DNA from: Christensenella sp034926635
GTDB taxonomy: Bacteria; Bacillota; Clostridia; Christensenellales; Christensenellaceae
NCBI GenBank assembly: GCA_034926635.1
Contig: JAYFQX010000011.1
Location: 34,664-98,663 of the forward strand
DNA length: 64,000 nt
Direction: 5' to 3'
The translations under genes and the position numbers were made by a program. Below the pieces are notes generated by a model. That model was given only the letters and a program-made list of their open reading frames with translations. It was not told the DNA's origin and did no database searches. Shown here in pieces: positions 44,997-53,052 of the stretch. Positions within the stretch are counted from its first letter, which is position 1. Each line of letters begins with the position of its first letter.

Positions 44997-46598
44997 TTAA
45001 TACAGGTTTCCACCGCCGTATTCCGCGATAAATTCTTCGTAAGTTCCGACGCGGTCGATGATACCGTCCGGTGTAAAACGAATGATACGATTTGCCACGG
45101 TATCGATAAATTCGTGGTCGTGAGATGCAAACAGCACCGCACCTTTGAAGTCCGAAAGCCCGTTGTTGACAGCAGTGATGGATTCCAGGTCAAGATGGTT
45201 GGTCGGCTGGTCAAGCACAAGAATATTGGAGCCGAACATCATCATGCGCGAGAGCATGCAGCGTACGCGCTCGCCTCCGGAAAGAACACTTACTTTTTTG
45301 AAAACATCATCGCCGGAAAAGAGCATACGTCCGCAAAAACCGCGTAAATAGGTTTCGGTCGTATCTTTGGAATATTGACGCAGCCAATCAAGAATATTGA
45401 AGTCGCAGTTATCAAAAAAAGCGGAGTTATCTTTGGGAAAATAGGATTGTGAGGTTGTACCCCCCCACTTAAAGCTGCCCTCATCAGGTTCCATTTCTCC
45501 CATCAAAATCTGAAACAGTGTGGTGGCAGCGATTTCGTTATCACCCAAAAACGCAATTTTATCGTCGCGGTTCATCCGGAAGCTTACACCGTTTAGAACC
45601 TTTTCGCCGTCAATTGTTTTGCTGAGGTTTTCTACGGTCAGCACTTCCTTGCCGATTTCGCGATCCATGGTAAAACCGACAAACGGATAACGCCTGGAAG
45701 AAGCGGGCATATCGTTAAATTCCAGCTTTTCCAGAAGCTTTTTACGCGAAGTAGCCTGCCGGGATTTTGATTTGTTTGCAGAGAATCGTTGGATAAAAGC
45801 CTGCAAGTCTTTTGCTTTTTCTTCATTCTTTCGGTTTTGGTCTCGCATCATTTTTTGCAGCAGTTGGCTGGATTCATACCAGAATTCATAGTTGCCCACA
45901 TACATTTTAATCTTTCCGAAGTCGATATCCACCATATGCGTGCACACGGTATTAAGAAAATGCCGGTCATGGGAAACGATGATCAGCGTTCCCTCGTAAT
46001 CCAGCAGAAAGTCTTCGAGCCAATGCACGCTTGCAACGTCCAAATGGTTGGTAGGCTCGTCCAGCAGGATAATGTCGGGCTTGCCGAAAAGCGCCTGCGC
46101 CAACAGGACTTTGATTTTCTCGTTATCCGGCAGGGAAGACATGGTTTGATATAAAATATCTTCCGAAAGCCCAAGACCCTGGATCAGGCGGGAGGCATCG
46201 GATTCCGCTTCCCATCCGCCAAGCTCGGCGAATTCGCCTTCCAGCTCGCCGGCGCGCACGCCGTCTTCCTCTGAAAAATCCGGTTTTGCATAAAGCTCGT
46301 CCTTTTCCCGGGAGATTTCCGCAAGCCGGGGATTGCCCATGACCACGGTATCCAGTACCGTAAAATCGTTATAAGCAAAGTGATCCTGTTTTAATACGGA
46401 CATCCGCGCACCGGGTTGTATGGATACATCTCCGGTGGTAGAATCAAGATCACCGGAAAGAATACGCAGGAACGTAGATTTTCCCGCGCCGTTGGCACCG
46501 ATAATCCCGTAGCAGTTGCCGGGGGTAAATTTAAGATTCACGCCTGAAAACAGGTTGGTACCGCTAAAATTCAGACTTAAATTATTGACTGTTATCAT
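44997..46598 (-). CDS. ABC-F family ATPase (YkpA/YbiT type)
   Basis: 533 residues, two nucleotide-binding domains and no membrane segments. NBD1: GANGAGKST, ILLDEPTNHLD; its signature region reads SSLPDNEKIKV, not LSGGE. NBD2: Walker A-like GDNEIAATT (no Gly-Lys pair), signature VLSGGERVR, Walker B VLDQPTNHLD with Gln for the catalytic Glu. An inter-domain linker rich in Lys and Arg lies at about residues 240-300. ABC-F proteins of this type act on the ribosome in translation control or antibiotic protection. One of the two composite ATP sites looks non-hydrolytic. AAGGAG precedes the ATG on this strand. Confidence 0.93.
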   Translation of the reverse strand: MITVNNLSLNFSGTNLFSGVNLKFTPGNCYGIIGANGAGKSTFLRILSGDLDSTTGDVSIQPGARMSVLKQDHFAYNDFTVLDTVVMGNPRLAEISREKDELYAKPDFSEEDGVRAGELEGEFAELGGWEAESDASRLIQGLGLSEDILYQTMSSLPDNEKIKVLLAQALFGKPDIILLDEPTNHLDVASVHWLEDFLLDYEGTLIIVSHDRHFLNTVCTHMVDIDFGKIKMYVGNYEFWYESSQLLQKMMRDQNRKNEEKAKDLQAFIQRFSANKSKSRQATSRKKLLEKLEFNDMPASSRRYPFVGFTMDREIGKEVLTVENLSKTIDGEKVLNGVSFRMNRDDKIAFLGDNEIAATTLFQILMGEMEPDEGSFKWGGTTSQSYFPKDNSAFFDNCDFNILDWLRQYSKDTTETYLRGFCGRMLFSGDDVFKKVSVLSGGERVRCMLSRMMMFGSNILVLDQPTNHLDLESITAVNNGLSDFKGAVLFASHDHEFIDTVANRIIRFTPDGIIDRVGTYEEFIAEYGGGNLY

Positions 46599-46674
46599 AG
46601 TTTGCTCCTTTTGCCCAATTCCGTCAATTATATCATAAAATCCGTGTAAGGGGTAACGAAATATCAGTTTGCTG

Positions 46675-46703
46675 TTGTTTATTTGATGCGCTTATATTAT
46701 AAT
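46675..46703 (+). promoter_or_regulatory. Promoter of cysS
   Basis: TTGTTT (46675-46680), 17-base spacer, TATAAT (46698-46703). It overlaps the upstream in-frame start candidates, which supports the TTG start at 46740. No T-box leader fits in the roughly 30-base 5' UTR. Confidence 0.75.
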
Positions 46704-46739
46704 AATAAAGATTATGAGACAAAAAGAGGAGACGTTATT

Positions 46740-48119
46740 TTGAAAATCTTGAACTCCATGACAGGAAAAAAAGAAGAGCTGAATCCGCTCCATCCGGGGC
46801 AATTCAATATATATGCGTGTGGGCCTACGGTATACAATTATTTTCATATCGGCAACGCGCGTCCCTTTATTGTGTTCGATACCCTCCGCAGGTATCTGGA
46901 ATACCGCGGCTATCAAGTGAATTTTGTGCAAAATTTTACAGATGTGGATGATAAAATGATTCGCGTGGCAGGGGAAGAAGGAATTACGGTAAGGGAACTT
47001 GGAGACCGTTATATCTCTGAATATTTCAAGGACGCCAAGGCTCTGCATATCCGTCCGGCAACGGTGCACCCTAAGGCAACAGAGCATATCGGCGATATTA
47101 TTGCGCTCGTGCAAAAACTGATTGACAGCGGGCATGCTTATGAGCTTAACGGCGATGTATATTTTGATGTAGAGAGTTTTCCGGGGTATGGAAAATTGTC
47201 CGGGCAAGATCTTTCTGAGCTGGAACTGGGCGCGCGTATCGGCGTGAATGAAGCCAAAAAGAACCCGATGGATTTTGCGCTCTGGAAGGCAAAAAAAGAG
47301 GGAGAAATCGCATGGAAGAGTCCATGGGGGGAAGGTCGTCCGGGATGGCATATCGAATGTTCCGCCATGAGCATGAAGTATCTCGGGGAGACGCTGGATA
47401 TCCACGGCGGCGGTATGGATCTCAAATTTCCGCACCATGAAAATGAAATTGCGCAAAGCGAGGCGGCAACGGGGAAACCATTTGCCAACTACTGGATGCA
47501 CAACGGGTATATTAACATAGACAACAAAAAGATGTCGAAATCAGCAGGCAACTTTTTTACAGTTCGCGATATTCTAAAGGAATTCCGGGGAAGCGCTGTT
47601 CGCCTGTTTTTGCTTTCAGCGCATTATGCAAACCCCATTAATTTTTCAAGAGAGCTCTTGCAGCAGGCAGAAAGTGCGTATGACCGTATCCTGAATTGCC
47701 GCGAGAATCTTTTATTTGTGATGGAAAATCCCAAAGATATTGCGGTAGATATTGTGCCTGTAATCAGCGCGGTTACCAAAAAATTCAATGACGCGATGGA
47801 CGATGACCTGAATACGGCAGATGCGATCGGCGATATTTTTGAGTATATTAAAGAACTGAACACCTTGTTTGAGGGCGGCGGACGCGAAGAGGATGCAAAA
47901 GCAGCGCTTGGGACGCTGGACACACTTTTGGGCGTACTGGGCATTGAGCCCGAAGAACAGGAGGCTGTTCCGCAGGAAGTGCTTACATTGGCGCAGCAGC
48001 GCGGCGCGGCGCGTGCAGAGAAGAACTGGGCGGAGGCAGATCGTCTGCGCGACGAGATCAAGGCGCTTGGTTACGAGATGAAAGATACGCCAGACGGCGT
48101 AAAAATAAACAAAATTTAG
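46740..48119 (+). CDS. cysS: Cysteinyl-tRNA synthetase
   Basis: 459 residues from TTG 46740. The class I signature is HIGNAR (HIGH motif) after YACGPTVYNY, and the KMSKS loop is KKMSKSAGN. Zinc ligands are in ACGPTVY, in HIECSAM and in FPHHENEIAQSE. The start choice rests on GAGGAG eight bases upstream and on the promoter, which overlaps the earlier in-frame ATG codons at 46683-46688; the chosen N-terminus (KILNSMTGKKEE) matches the family. In many Firmicutes cysS directly precedes mrnC, but here eight genes intervene. Confidence 0.96.
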   Translation: MKILNSMTGKKEELNPLHPGQFNIYACGPTVYNYFHIGNARPFIVFDTLRRYLEYRGYQVNFVQNFTDVDDKMIRVAGEEGITVRELGDRYISEYFKDAKALHIRPATVHPKATEHIGDIIALVQKLIDSGHAYELNGDVYFDVESFPGYGKLSGQDLSELELGARIGVNEAKKNPMDFALWKAKKEGEIAWKSPWGEGRPGWHIECSAMSMKYLGETLDIHGGGMDLKFPHHENEIAQSEAATGKPFANYWMHNGYINIDNKKMSKSAGNFFTVRDILKEFRGSAVRLFLLSAHYANPINFSRELLQQAESAYDRILNCRENLLFVMENPKDIAVDIVPVISAVTKKFNDAMDDDLNTADAIGDIFEYIKELNTLFEGGGREEDAKAALGTLDTLLGVLGIEPEEQEAVPQEVLTLAQQRGAARAEKNWAEADRLRDEIKALGYEMKDTPDGVKINKI

Positions 48120-48134
48120 GGGGAAACACATTAC

Positions 48135-48476
48135 ATGGAAGGCGCTTTTAATTTTATGATATTGTTCAATATCTTTATCGCGGTATATTTACTTTATTAC
48201 GCAATCAAAGGTACTGGCAAGGTTTATGAGAACGATTATCCTGCGGAAATGAAAGAACCGCACGCCAAATTGTTGCGTAAATTCTGTTGGATAACCGGTG
48301 TCCCGCTGTTGGTGCTGTCCATTTTGGAATATACTGCAAACCAGGGAATTTCTTCCATTTGGGGAATTATCAGCATTATTTACATATTAGGCTGCGTGGT
48401 AGGTTACTTCATTATCTTTAAAGTGCGCTTTAAAGAATACCTGCGCGACCCCAGAAAGAATCTTCCCAAAAAATGA
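48135..48476 (+). CDS. Small membrane protein, unknown function
   Basis: 113 residues with about three hydrophobic segments (FMILFNIFIAVYLLYYAI, WITGVPLLVLSILEY, GIISIIYILGCVVGYFIIF) and a basic C-terminus. I do not recognise the family. It begins 15 bases after cysS with GGGGGAAA upstream, so it is probably co-transcribed, and a terminator follows. Confidence 0.75.
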   Translation: MEGAFNFMILFNIFIAVYLLYYAIKGTGKVYENDYPAEMKEPHAKLLRKFCWITGVPLLVLSILEYTANQGISSIWGIISIIYILGCVVGYFIIFKVRFKEYLRDPRKNLPKK

Positions 48477-48485
48477 GAAGGCAAC

Positions 48486-48515
48486 AAAACGCAGTGTATT
48501 TTGTGCTGCGTTTTT
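48486..48515 (+). terminator. Terminator after the small membrane protein gene
   Basis: AAAACGCAG (48486-48494) and CTGCGTTTT (48506-48514) flank an 11-base loop, followed by T-rich sequence. Confidence 0.78.
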
Positions 48516-48604
48516 GTTTCGATTGGGTCAGATGAGGCTATATTTAATGCATTGCTTTTTCAAAAACCGCCGTGCTATGCGGCATGAAACGGATGGGGAA
48601 AAAT

Positions 48605-48964
48605 ATGCAGGCATTGGCGCCGTTACTAAATATTGTTACAACCTGTTTATACCTCGTATCTATTGTGATTTTGGTATGGGGTGTGGTGCTTAGCGTCCGC
48701 GATTTTTTGCTGGCGCAGCTTGGCCGCGCAGACCGTATGGAGCGTCCGAAAAAGCTGCAGGAAACAAAAAATAGCCTAGGCGCATATATTCTTCTCAGTT
48801 TGGAAATCCTGATTGTTGCCGACATCATTGAAACAATTGTCCGTCCAACCATGGAAGACATCATCCGGCTGGGGGCGATCGTCGCAATTCGGACAGTGAT
48901 CTCATATTTTTTGAATAAGGAGATCCACGAGTCGGACCGGATCAAGCTGCAGAAGAAACAATAG
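48605..48964 (+). CDS. DUF1622-family membrane protein
   Basis: 119 residues. Helices at about 9-31 (IVTTCLYLVSIVILVWGVVLS) and 60-80, with conserved LGAYILLSLEILIVADIIETIVRPT and a C-terminal RTVISYFLNKEI. This matches DUF1622, short membrane proteins of unknown function. ATG 48605 has GGGGAA five bases upstream. The stop is TAG. Confidence 0.85.
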   Translation: MQALAPLLNIVTTCLYLVSIVILVWGVVLSVRDFLLAQLGRADRMERPKKLQETKNSLGAYILLSLEILIVADIIETIVRPTMEDIIRLGAIVAIRTVISYFLNKEIHESDRIKLQKKQ

Positions 48965-49016
48965 AATAATCTGGAATCGTTTAAAAAAGAATGGAATAGA
49001 AAGAAGAGTAAGTCAA

Positions 49017-49865
49017 ATGAGCGAAAATTGTACACACGATTGCGGAAGCTGCGGAGAAAGTTGTTCATCCCGGCAACCAGACCCAAAAGATTTTTTAGAG
49101 GCAACGCATCCCCTTTCCACGGTGAAAAAGGTGATTGGCGTAGTGAGCGGCAAAGGCGGCGTAGGGAAATCCCTTGTGACTGCAATGATGGCGGTGGCGC
49201 TGCGGAAAAAGGGCTTAGCAACGGCAATTTTGGATGCTGATATCACAGGTCCTTCCATTCCGAAGATGTTTGGAATCACAGAAAAAGCCACAGGCACGGA
49301 CGATACGCTTTTCCCGGTATACAGCAAAGACGGAATACAGATTATGTCGGTTAACCTGCTTTTACCGGACGAAACGACGCCGGTGGTATGGCGCGGCCCG
49401 GTGATTGGCTCTACCGTCAAGCAGTTTTGGTCGGACGTAGTCTGGACAGATGTGGATTATATGTTTGTGGATATGCCTCCGGGAACAGGCGATGTGCCGC
49501 TGACAGTGTTTCAGTCCATTCCGGTAGACGGTATTATTGTGGTAACGTCTCCACAGGAACTGGTTTCCATGATTGTTGGCAAGGCTGTGTCCATGGCAGG
49601 CATGATGAATATCCCAATCATCGGTCTTGTAGAAAACATGAGTTATTTGAAATGCCCGGATTGCGGTAAAGAGATCCAGGTGTTTGGAGAAAGTCATTTG
49701 GAAGAAACAGCGAAAAAATACGGTCTGGATATTTTAGGCAGGATACCGATTGAGCCGAAGATTGCACAGGCATCGGATCATGGTACCATTGAAGATCTCG
49801 AAAGCCCTTGGCTTGCAGAGGCAGTAGAAAAGGTGGAAAATTTCCATGGAGGAAAAGAGCAATGA
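49017..49865 (+). CDS. Mrp/NBP35-family iron-sulfur cluster carrier ATPase
   Basis: 282 residues. The N-terminus has a cysteine cluster CTHDCGSCGESC, as in NBP35-type proteins. The deviant Walker A is GKGGVGKS; DMPPGTGDVPL and the cluster-bridging CPDC motif (YLKCPDCGKE) follow. Such proteins assemble and hand over [4Fe-4S] clusters with ATP. AGAGTAAG lies ahead of the ATG. The next gene starts inside its stop codon (ATGA). Confidence 0.94.
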   Translation: MSENCTHDCGSCGESCSSRQPDPKDFLEATHPLSTVKKVIGVVSGKGGVGKSLVTAMMAVALRKKGLATAILDADITGPSIPKMFGITEKATGTDDTLFPVYSKDGIQIMSVNLLLPDETTPVVWRGPVIGSTVKQFWSDVVWTDVDYMFVDMPPGTGDVPLTVFQSIPVDGIIVVTSPQELVSMIVGKAVSMAGMMNIPIIGLVENMSYLKCPDCGKEIQVFGESHLEETAKKYGLDILGRIPIEPKIAQASDHGTIEDLESPWLAEAVEKVENFHGGKEQ

Positions 49866-50308
49866 GCGAACGTTCTAAACAGGCAGAAACTTATTTTAAA
49901 GAAGGATATAACTGCTGCCAGGCTGTTGTGCTGGCGTTTGCTGACGAGGTAGGACTCGAGAAGGAAACTGCGCTTAAGATTGCGGCTTCGTTTGGCGGCG
50001 GTATGGGGCTGCTGCGTGAGGTGTGCGGCGCGGTATCGGGGATGTTTATTGTAGAAGGCATGAAGAATGGTTATACAAGCCCGGAGGATAAGGAAGGCAA
50101 AAAAGCGCATTATGAGCGGATCCGTGCTTTAGCAGAAAAATTCAGAGAACAGAATGGCTCTATCCTATGCAAGGAGCTGCTGGGACTTAAGGAAGTGCCA
50201 AAGGATGCAAGTCCCGCTGACCGCAATACGCAAGCATATAAAAAACGCCCCTGCGCTGCGATTGTGGAATGTGCCGCATCAATTGTAGAAAAGGAGTCCT
50301 TTCTGTAA
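49862..50308 (+). CDS. C_GCAxxG_C_C-family redox-type protein
   Basis: 148 residues with the family cysteines: GYNCCQAVV near the N-terminus, EVCGAVSG in the middle, then ILCKELL and RPCAAIVECAA. The function of this family is unproven; conserved cysteines suggest metal or cluster binding or redox chemistry. The start overlaps the stop of the NBP35-type gene by four bases (ATGA), so the pair is coupled, hinting that this protein may receive a cluster. A terminator follows 40 bases after the stop. Confidence 0.9.
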   Translation: MSERSKQAETYFKEGYNCCQAVVLAFADEVGLEKETALKIAASFGGGMGLLREVCGAVSGMFIVEGMKNGYTSPEDKEGKKAHYERIRALAEKFREQNGSILCKELLGLKEVPKDASPADRNTQAYKKRPCAAIVECAASIVEKESFL

Positions 50309-50348
50309 AGACTATAAACAGGAAGGGCATAATTGGAATGTAGATAGC

Positions 50349-50386
50349 AAAAGCAGACCTTGTCCAACTGATAAAGTCTGCTTTTT
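50349..50386 (+). terminator. Terminator after the C_GCAxxG_C_C gene
   Basis: AAAAGCAGAC (50349-50358) and GTCTGCTTTT (50376-50385) form a 10-bp stem with a 17-base loop. Confidence 0.75.
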
Positions 50387-50428
50387 CCATCTGGAGAAGG
50401 TACAAGGATTGCGAAAAGAGTACGGAAG

Positions 50429-50636
50429 ATGGAAGAACAGGTCAGGAAAAAATAGAAACAGAGATTGTTTTTACCACAAAAAACGCGATATGGGCAGAAA
50501 TGCCGCTCTATGAAGGACTGCCGCTCCTCCACCGGGATCTATGCCGGATTGTTGGCAGGGTTGGCGTAGAGCGCGCGGATGTGTTTGAAATCTATATGGA
50601 TTATTTGGATGCACAGGATAATGCTGATATTTGAGA
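50429..50636 (+). pseudogene. Possible small gene with a frameshift at an A-run
   Basis: Within the 423-bp gap after the NBP35 pair, ATG 50429 opens MEEQVRKK and stops at TAG (50453) just after a run of six A. In the -1 frame from the A-run, 60 codons stay open to TGA near 50634 (starting IETEIVFTTKN, ending DYLDAQDNADI). Joined at the run, they give a compact 68-residue acidic protein. G-AAA-AAA is also a possible slippery site. I do not recognise the product. Chance open frame, mutation and sequencing error are all possible. The rest of the gap holds a terminator and the cyclase promoter. Confidence 0.35.
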
Positions 50637-50685
50637 ATAAAGAGTAACGAAGCGATTACAAAATTGTGAATCCGGCGCAGGGCGG

Positions 50686-50714
50686 TTGAAAAAGACGATT
50701 AAAATAACTATAAT
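50686..50714 (+). promoter_or_regulatory. Promoter of the cyclase-tsaD gene group
   Basis: TTGAAA (50686-50691), 17-base spacer, TATAAT (50709-50714). Confidence 0.7.
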
Positions 50715-50731
50715 ATAGATTACTATCATTT

Positions 50732-51310
50732 ATGAGGAAAGTGAGGTGTATCAATATTAAAATTATAGATATTACGCTACGTTTAGACGATACCATTAAA
50801 ATATATGAAGGCGACCCACACGTCCGGCTGGAAAAGTTTTTTACGGTTGAAAATTACGGATATGCGGTTTCCAAATTAAGCATGGGATCACACAGCGGTA
50901 CACATATCGACGCGCCGGCGCATGTCATTGACGGCGGACGGACGGTACGCGAGATTCCGCTCAGTGACCTTGTTGGGGACTGCCTTGTTGTAGAAATTGG
51001 CAGCGGAAAAATCCCGAAAGGGACAAAGCGCGTGCTGCTGAAGGGCGCTGCGGAAGAGGAAACTCAGCTTTCTCCAAAGACAGCAAAACAGCTTGTGGAT
51101 GCGGGCATCCGCCTAATCGGTACGGATGCGCTTTCCATCGGCAATGACGAGGTTCATAAAATATTTCTGTCGGAAGGAATTTGTATCTTGGAATCGCTTA
51201 ATCTGAAAAAGGCGGCTGCGGGAAAATATTTCTTGTGCGCACTCCCGCTGAAGATTGATACGGATGGATCGCCGCTGCGTGCGTGCCTGGTGGAAGGATT
51301 GGTAGAGTAA
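50732..51310 (+). CDS. Cyclase / kynurenine-formamidase-like metal hydrolase
   Basis: 192 residues at most. The family motif HxGTHxDxPxH appears as HSGTHIDAPAH (Mn or Zn ligands), with GVDALSIG-type region as GTDALSIGNDEVH. Members hydrolyse formamides or lactones; substrate unknown. The start is uncertain. ATG 50732 would leave about a 12-base leader without a ribosome site, whereas GAGGAAAGTGAGGTG lies just before the conserved N-terminus IKIIDITLRL, suggesting initiation at a non-ATG codon near 50750-50756. It is followed after five bases by the TIGR01906-type gene. Confidence 0.85.
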   Translation: MRKVRCINIKIIDITLRLDDTIKIYEGDPHVRLEKFFTVENYGYAVSKLSMGSHSGTHIDAPAHVIDGGRTVREIPLSDLVGDCLVVEIGSGKIPKGTKRVLLKGAAEEETQLSPKTAKQLVDAGIRLIGTDALSIGNDEVHKIFLSEGICILESLNLKKAAAGKYFLCALPLKIDTDGSPLRACLVEGLVE

Positions 51311-51315
51311 GGCTC

Positions 51316-52041
51316 ATGGAGGAATTGAATTCGCGAAAAAAAGGCGTGCTGACACGCCTGCTGACAGCTTTGGCAACAGTGCTTATTGTATTTTCAACAG
51401 CGGTTGCCTGCGTGCAAGGGATCGCGTTCGATTCCTCTTTTTATAAACAAGAATATACGCGGTTTGAAACAGCTGCTTATGTAGGCGTTGGCACTGCAGA
51501 GCTTGAAGAAGCGACGGATGTACTTCTTGATTACCTGCAGGATCGCCGCGAAGACCTTGATATGCCGGTGCTGATGCAGGACGGTACGGAAGAAGAATAT
51601 TATACTGCGCGGGAAAAAGCGCATATGGTGGACGTCAAAGCTCTTTATCAAAACGCACTTGCTTTTATGGTCATAGGCTTTACCGCAGGAGGCGCGCTTC
51701 TGGCGCTCATGCTTTTTGCAAAGCCGTTCCGGGATGTTAGGCGCGTATGCCAGACCTATTTTTGGACAACCATCGGCATTCTTGGCTTTTTTGCAGTGAT
51801 CGGTATTTGGGCGGCGGCAGATTTTGGGACTTTTTGGGTCAACTTCCATTATGTGTTTTTCACGAACGACCTGTGGATGCTCGATCCGGCTGTATCGCGA
51901 ATGATACGTATGTTTGAGCAGGATTTCTTCGCGGACATGGTAGGACGTATCCTGACGTGGTTCTTGGCGCTTACATGCGGCGCGGGGGCGGCGATGGGAA
52001 TTGTTAACAGAAGGATAAAGAGGAAAAATGAAGGACATTAA
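51316..52041 (+). CDS. TIGR01906/DUF1461-type integral membrane protein
   Basis: 241 residues with four to five hydrophobic helices: one N-terminal (LLTALATVLIVFSTAVACV), a large extracytoplasmic loop with helical text (about residues 45-110), and three C-terminal (ALAFMVIGFTAGGALLALML, TTIGILGFFAVIGIWAAADF, LTWFLALTCGAGAAMGIV). The pattern FxxxFY..P and VNFHYVFFTNDLW fits the family; its function is unknown. ATG 51316 follows the cyclase stop by five bases and overlaps tsaD by 14 bases. Confidence 0.85.
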   Translation: MEELNSRKKGVLTRLLTALATVLIVFSTAVACVQGIAFDSSFYKQEYTRFETAAYVGVGTAELEEATDVLLDYLQDRREDLDMPVLMQDGTEEEYYTAREKAHMVDVKALYQNALAFMVIGFTAGGALLALMLFAKPFRDVRRVCQTYFWTTIGILGFFAVIGIWAAADFGTFWVNFHYVFFTNDLWMLDPAVSRMIRMFEQDFFADMVGRILTWFLALTCGAGAAMGIVNRRIKRKNEGH

Positions 52042-53041
52042 AATATTGGCGATCGAAACTTCGTGTGACGAGACTGCGGCAGCCGTTGTAAAAAACGGCA
52101 GGGAGGTCATCTCGGAAGCGCTCGATACACAAATTGCGATCCATAAAGAATATGGCGGCGTGGTACCGGAAATTGCTTCGCGCAACCACGTAGTAAAACT
52201 GCCATATGTGGTACAGGCTGCACTTGCAGGCGCGGGTGGCATGGACGAAATAGATGCGATTGCCGTTACAAACGGTCCCGGCTTGGTGGGGGCGCTCCTC
52301 ACTGGGGTATCCTATGCCAAAGGACTGGCATTTGCGGCGGGCAAGCCGCTGATTCCCGTACACCACATTGCAGGGCATATTTGTGCGAATTATGTCTCGC
52401 ACCCGGAGTTAAAGCCGCCGTTTTTATGTCTTGTGGTGTCGGGCGGTCATACCCAAATTGTCTGGGCGGCAGATTATACGGCGTACCAGACCCTCGGCCG
52501 TACGCGCGACGATGCGGCGGGCGAGGCGATCGACAAAGTGTCACGGGTTTTGGGTCTGCCATATCCGGGAGGCCCGAATTTGCAGGAACTTGCCAAAAAA
52601 GGCGATGCGCAGGCATACCGGTTTCCACACAGCTTCCGTGGGGAAGAACATCTTGATTTTTCTTTCAGCGGGCTGAAAACCGCGGTGATTAACCTTCTGC
52701 ACAAGTTTGAGCAAACGGGGCAGGCGTACCGAAGAGAGGATGTTGCGGCATCGTTTTTAAAGAATATTGCAGATACATTGGTTAAAAATACGTTTGAGGC
52801 AGCGAATCGTGCCGGGGTTGATATCATTGCGGTAGCAGGCGGCGTTTCTGCAAACGAGCAGATCCGTCAGGCATTTGAAGCGCGCGCAAAGACCGAAGGG
52901 GTTCGTTTATATTTTCCGGATCTCGCATATTGTACGGATAATGCCGTGATGATTGCCTCGTGCGGATATTATGAATATCTTGCGGGACGGCGTGCGGATA
53001 TGACTCTAAACGCGAAGCCTGTGATGGATCTTTGCGAATAG
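52028..53041 (+). CDS. tsaD: tRNA N6-adenosine threonylcarbamoyltransferase
   Basis: 337 residues. Metal site HHIAGHI (His about 114 and 118) and the conserved AIETSCDET, GPGLVGALL, SGGHTQIV, FSGLKTA and GGVSANEQIR segments identify Kae1/TsaD. It transfers the threonylcarbamoyl group to A37 of ANN-decoding tRNAs together with TsaB and TsaE, which are not in this window. AGGAAAA lies ahead of ATG 52028, inside the preceding gene. The stop is TAG. Confidence 0.97.
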   Translation: MKDIKILAIETSCDETAAAVVKNGREVISEALDTQIAIHKEYGGVVPEIASRNHVVKLPYVVQAALAGAGGMDEIDAIAVTNGPGLVGALLTGVSYAKGLAFAAGKPLIPVHHIAGHICANYVSHPELKPPFLCLVVSGGHTQIVWAADYTAYQTLGRTRDDAAGEAIDKVSRVLGLPYPGGPNLQELAKKGDAQAYRFPHSFRGEEHLDFSFSGLKTAVINLLHKFEQTGQAYRREDVAASFLKNIADTLVKNTFEAANRAGVDIIAVAGGVSANEQIRQAFEARAKTEGVRLYFPDLAYCTDNAVMIASCGYYEYLAGRRADMTLNAKPVMDLCE

Positions 53042-53052
53042 AAAGGATTGTA

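Noticed and set aside
46599..46740. A T-box leader ahead of cysS
   Set aside because: The promoter lies only about 40 bases before the start codon, leaving no room for a T-box.
16431..53041. General reassignment of TAG to an amino acid in this organism
   Set aside because: TAG ends tgt, ppa, tsaD, mrnC and the DUF1622 gene at normal family lengths, so it works as a stop here.
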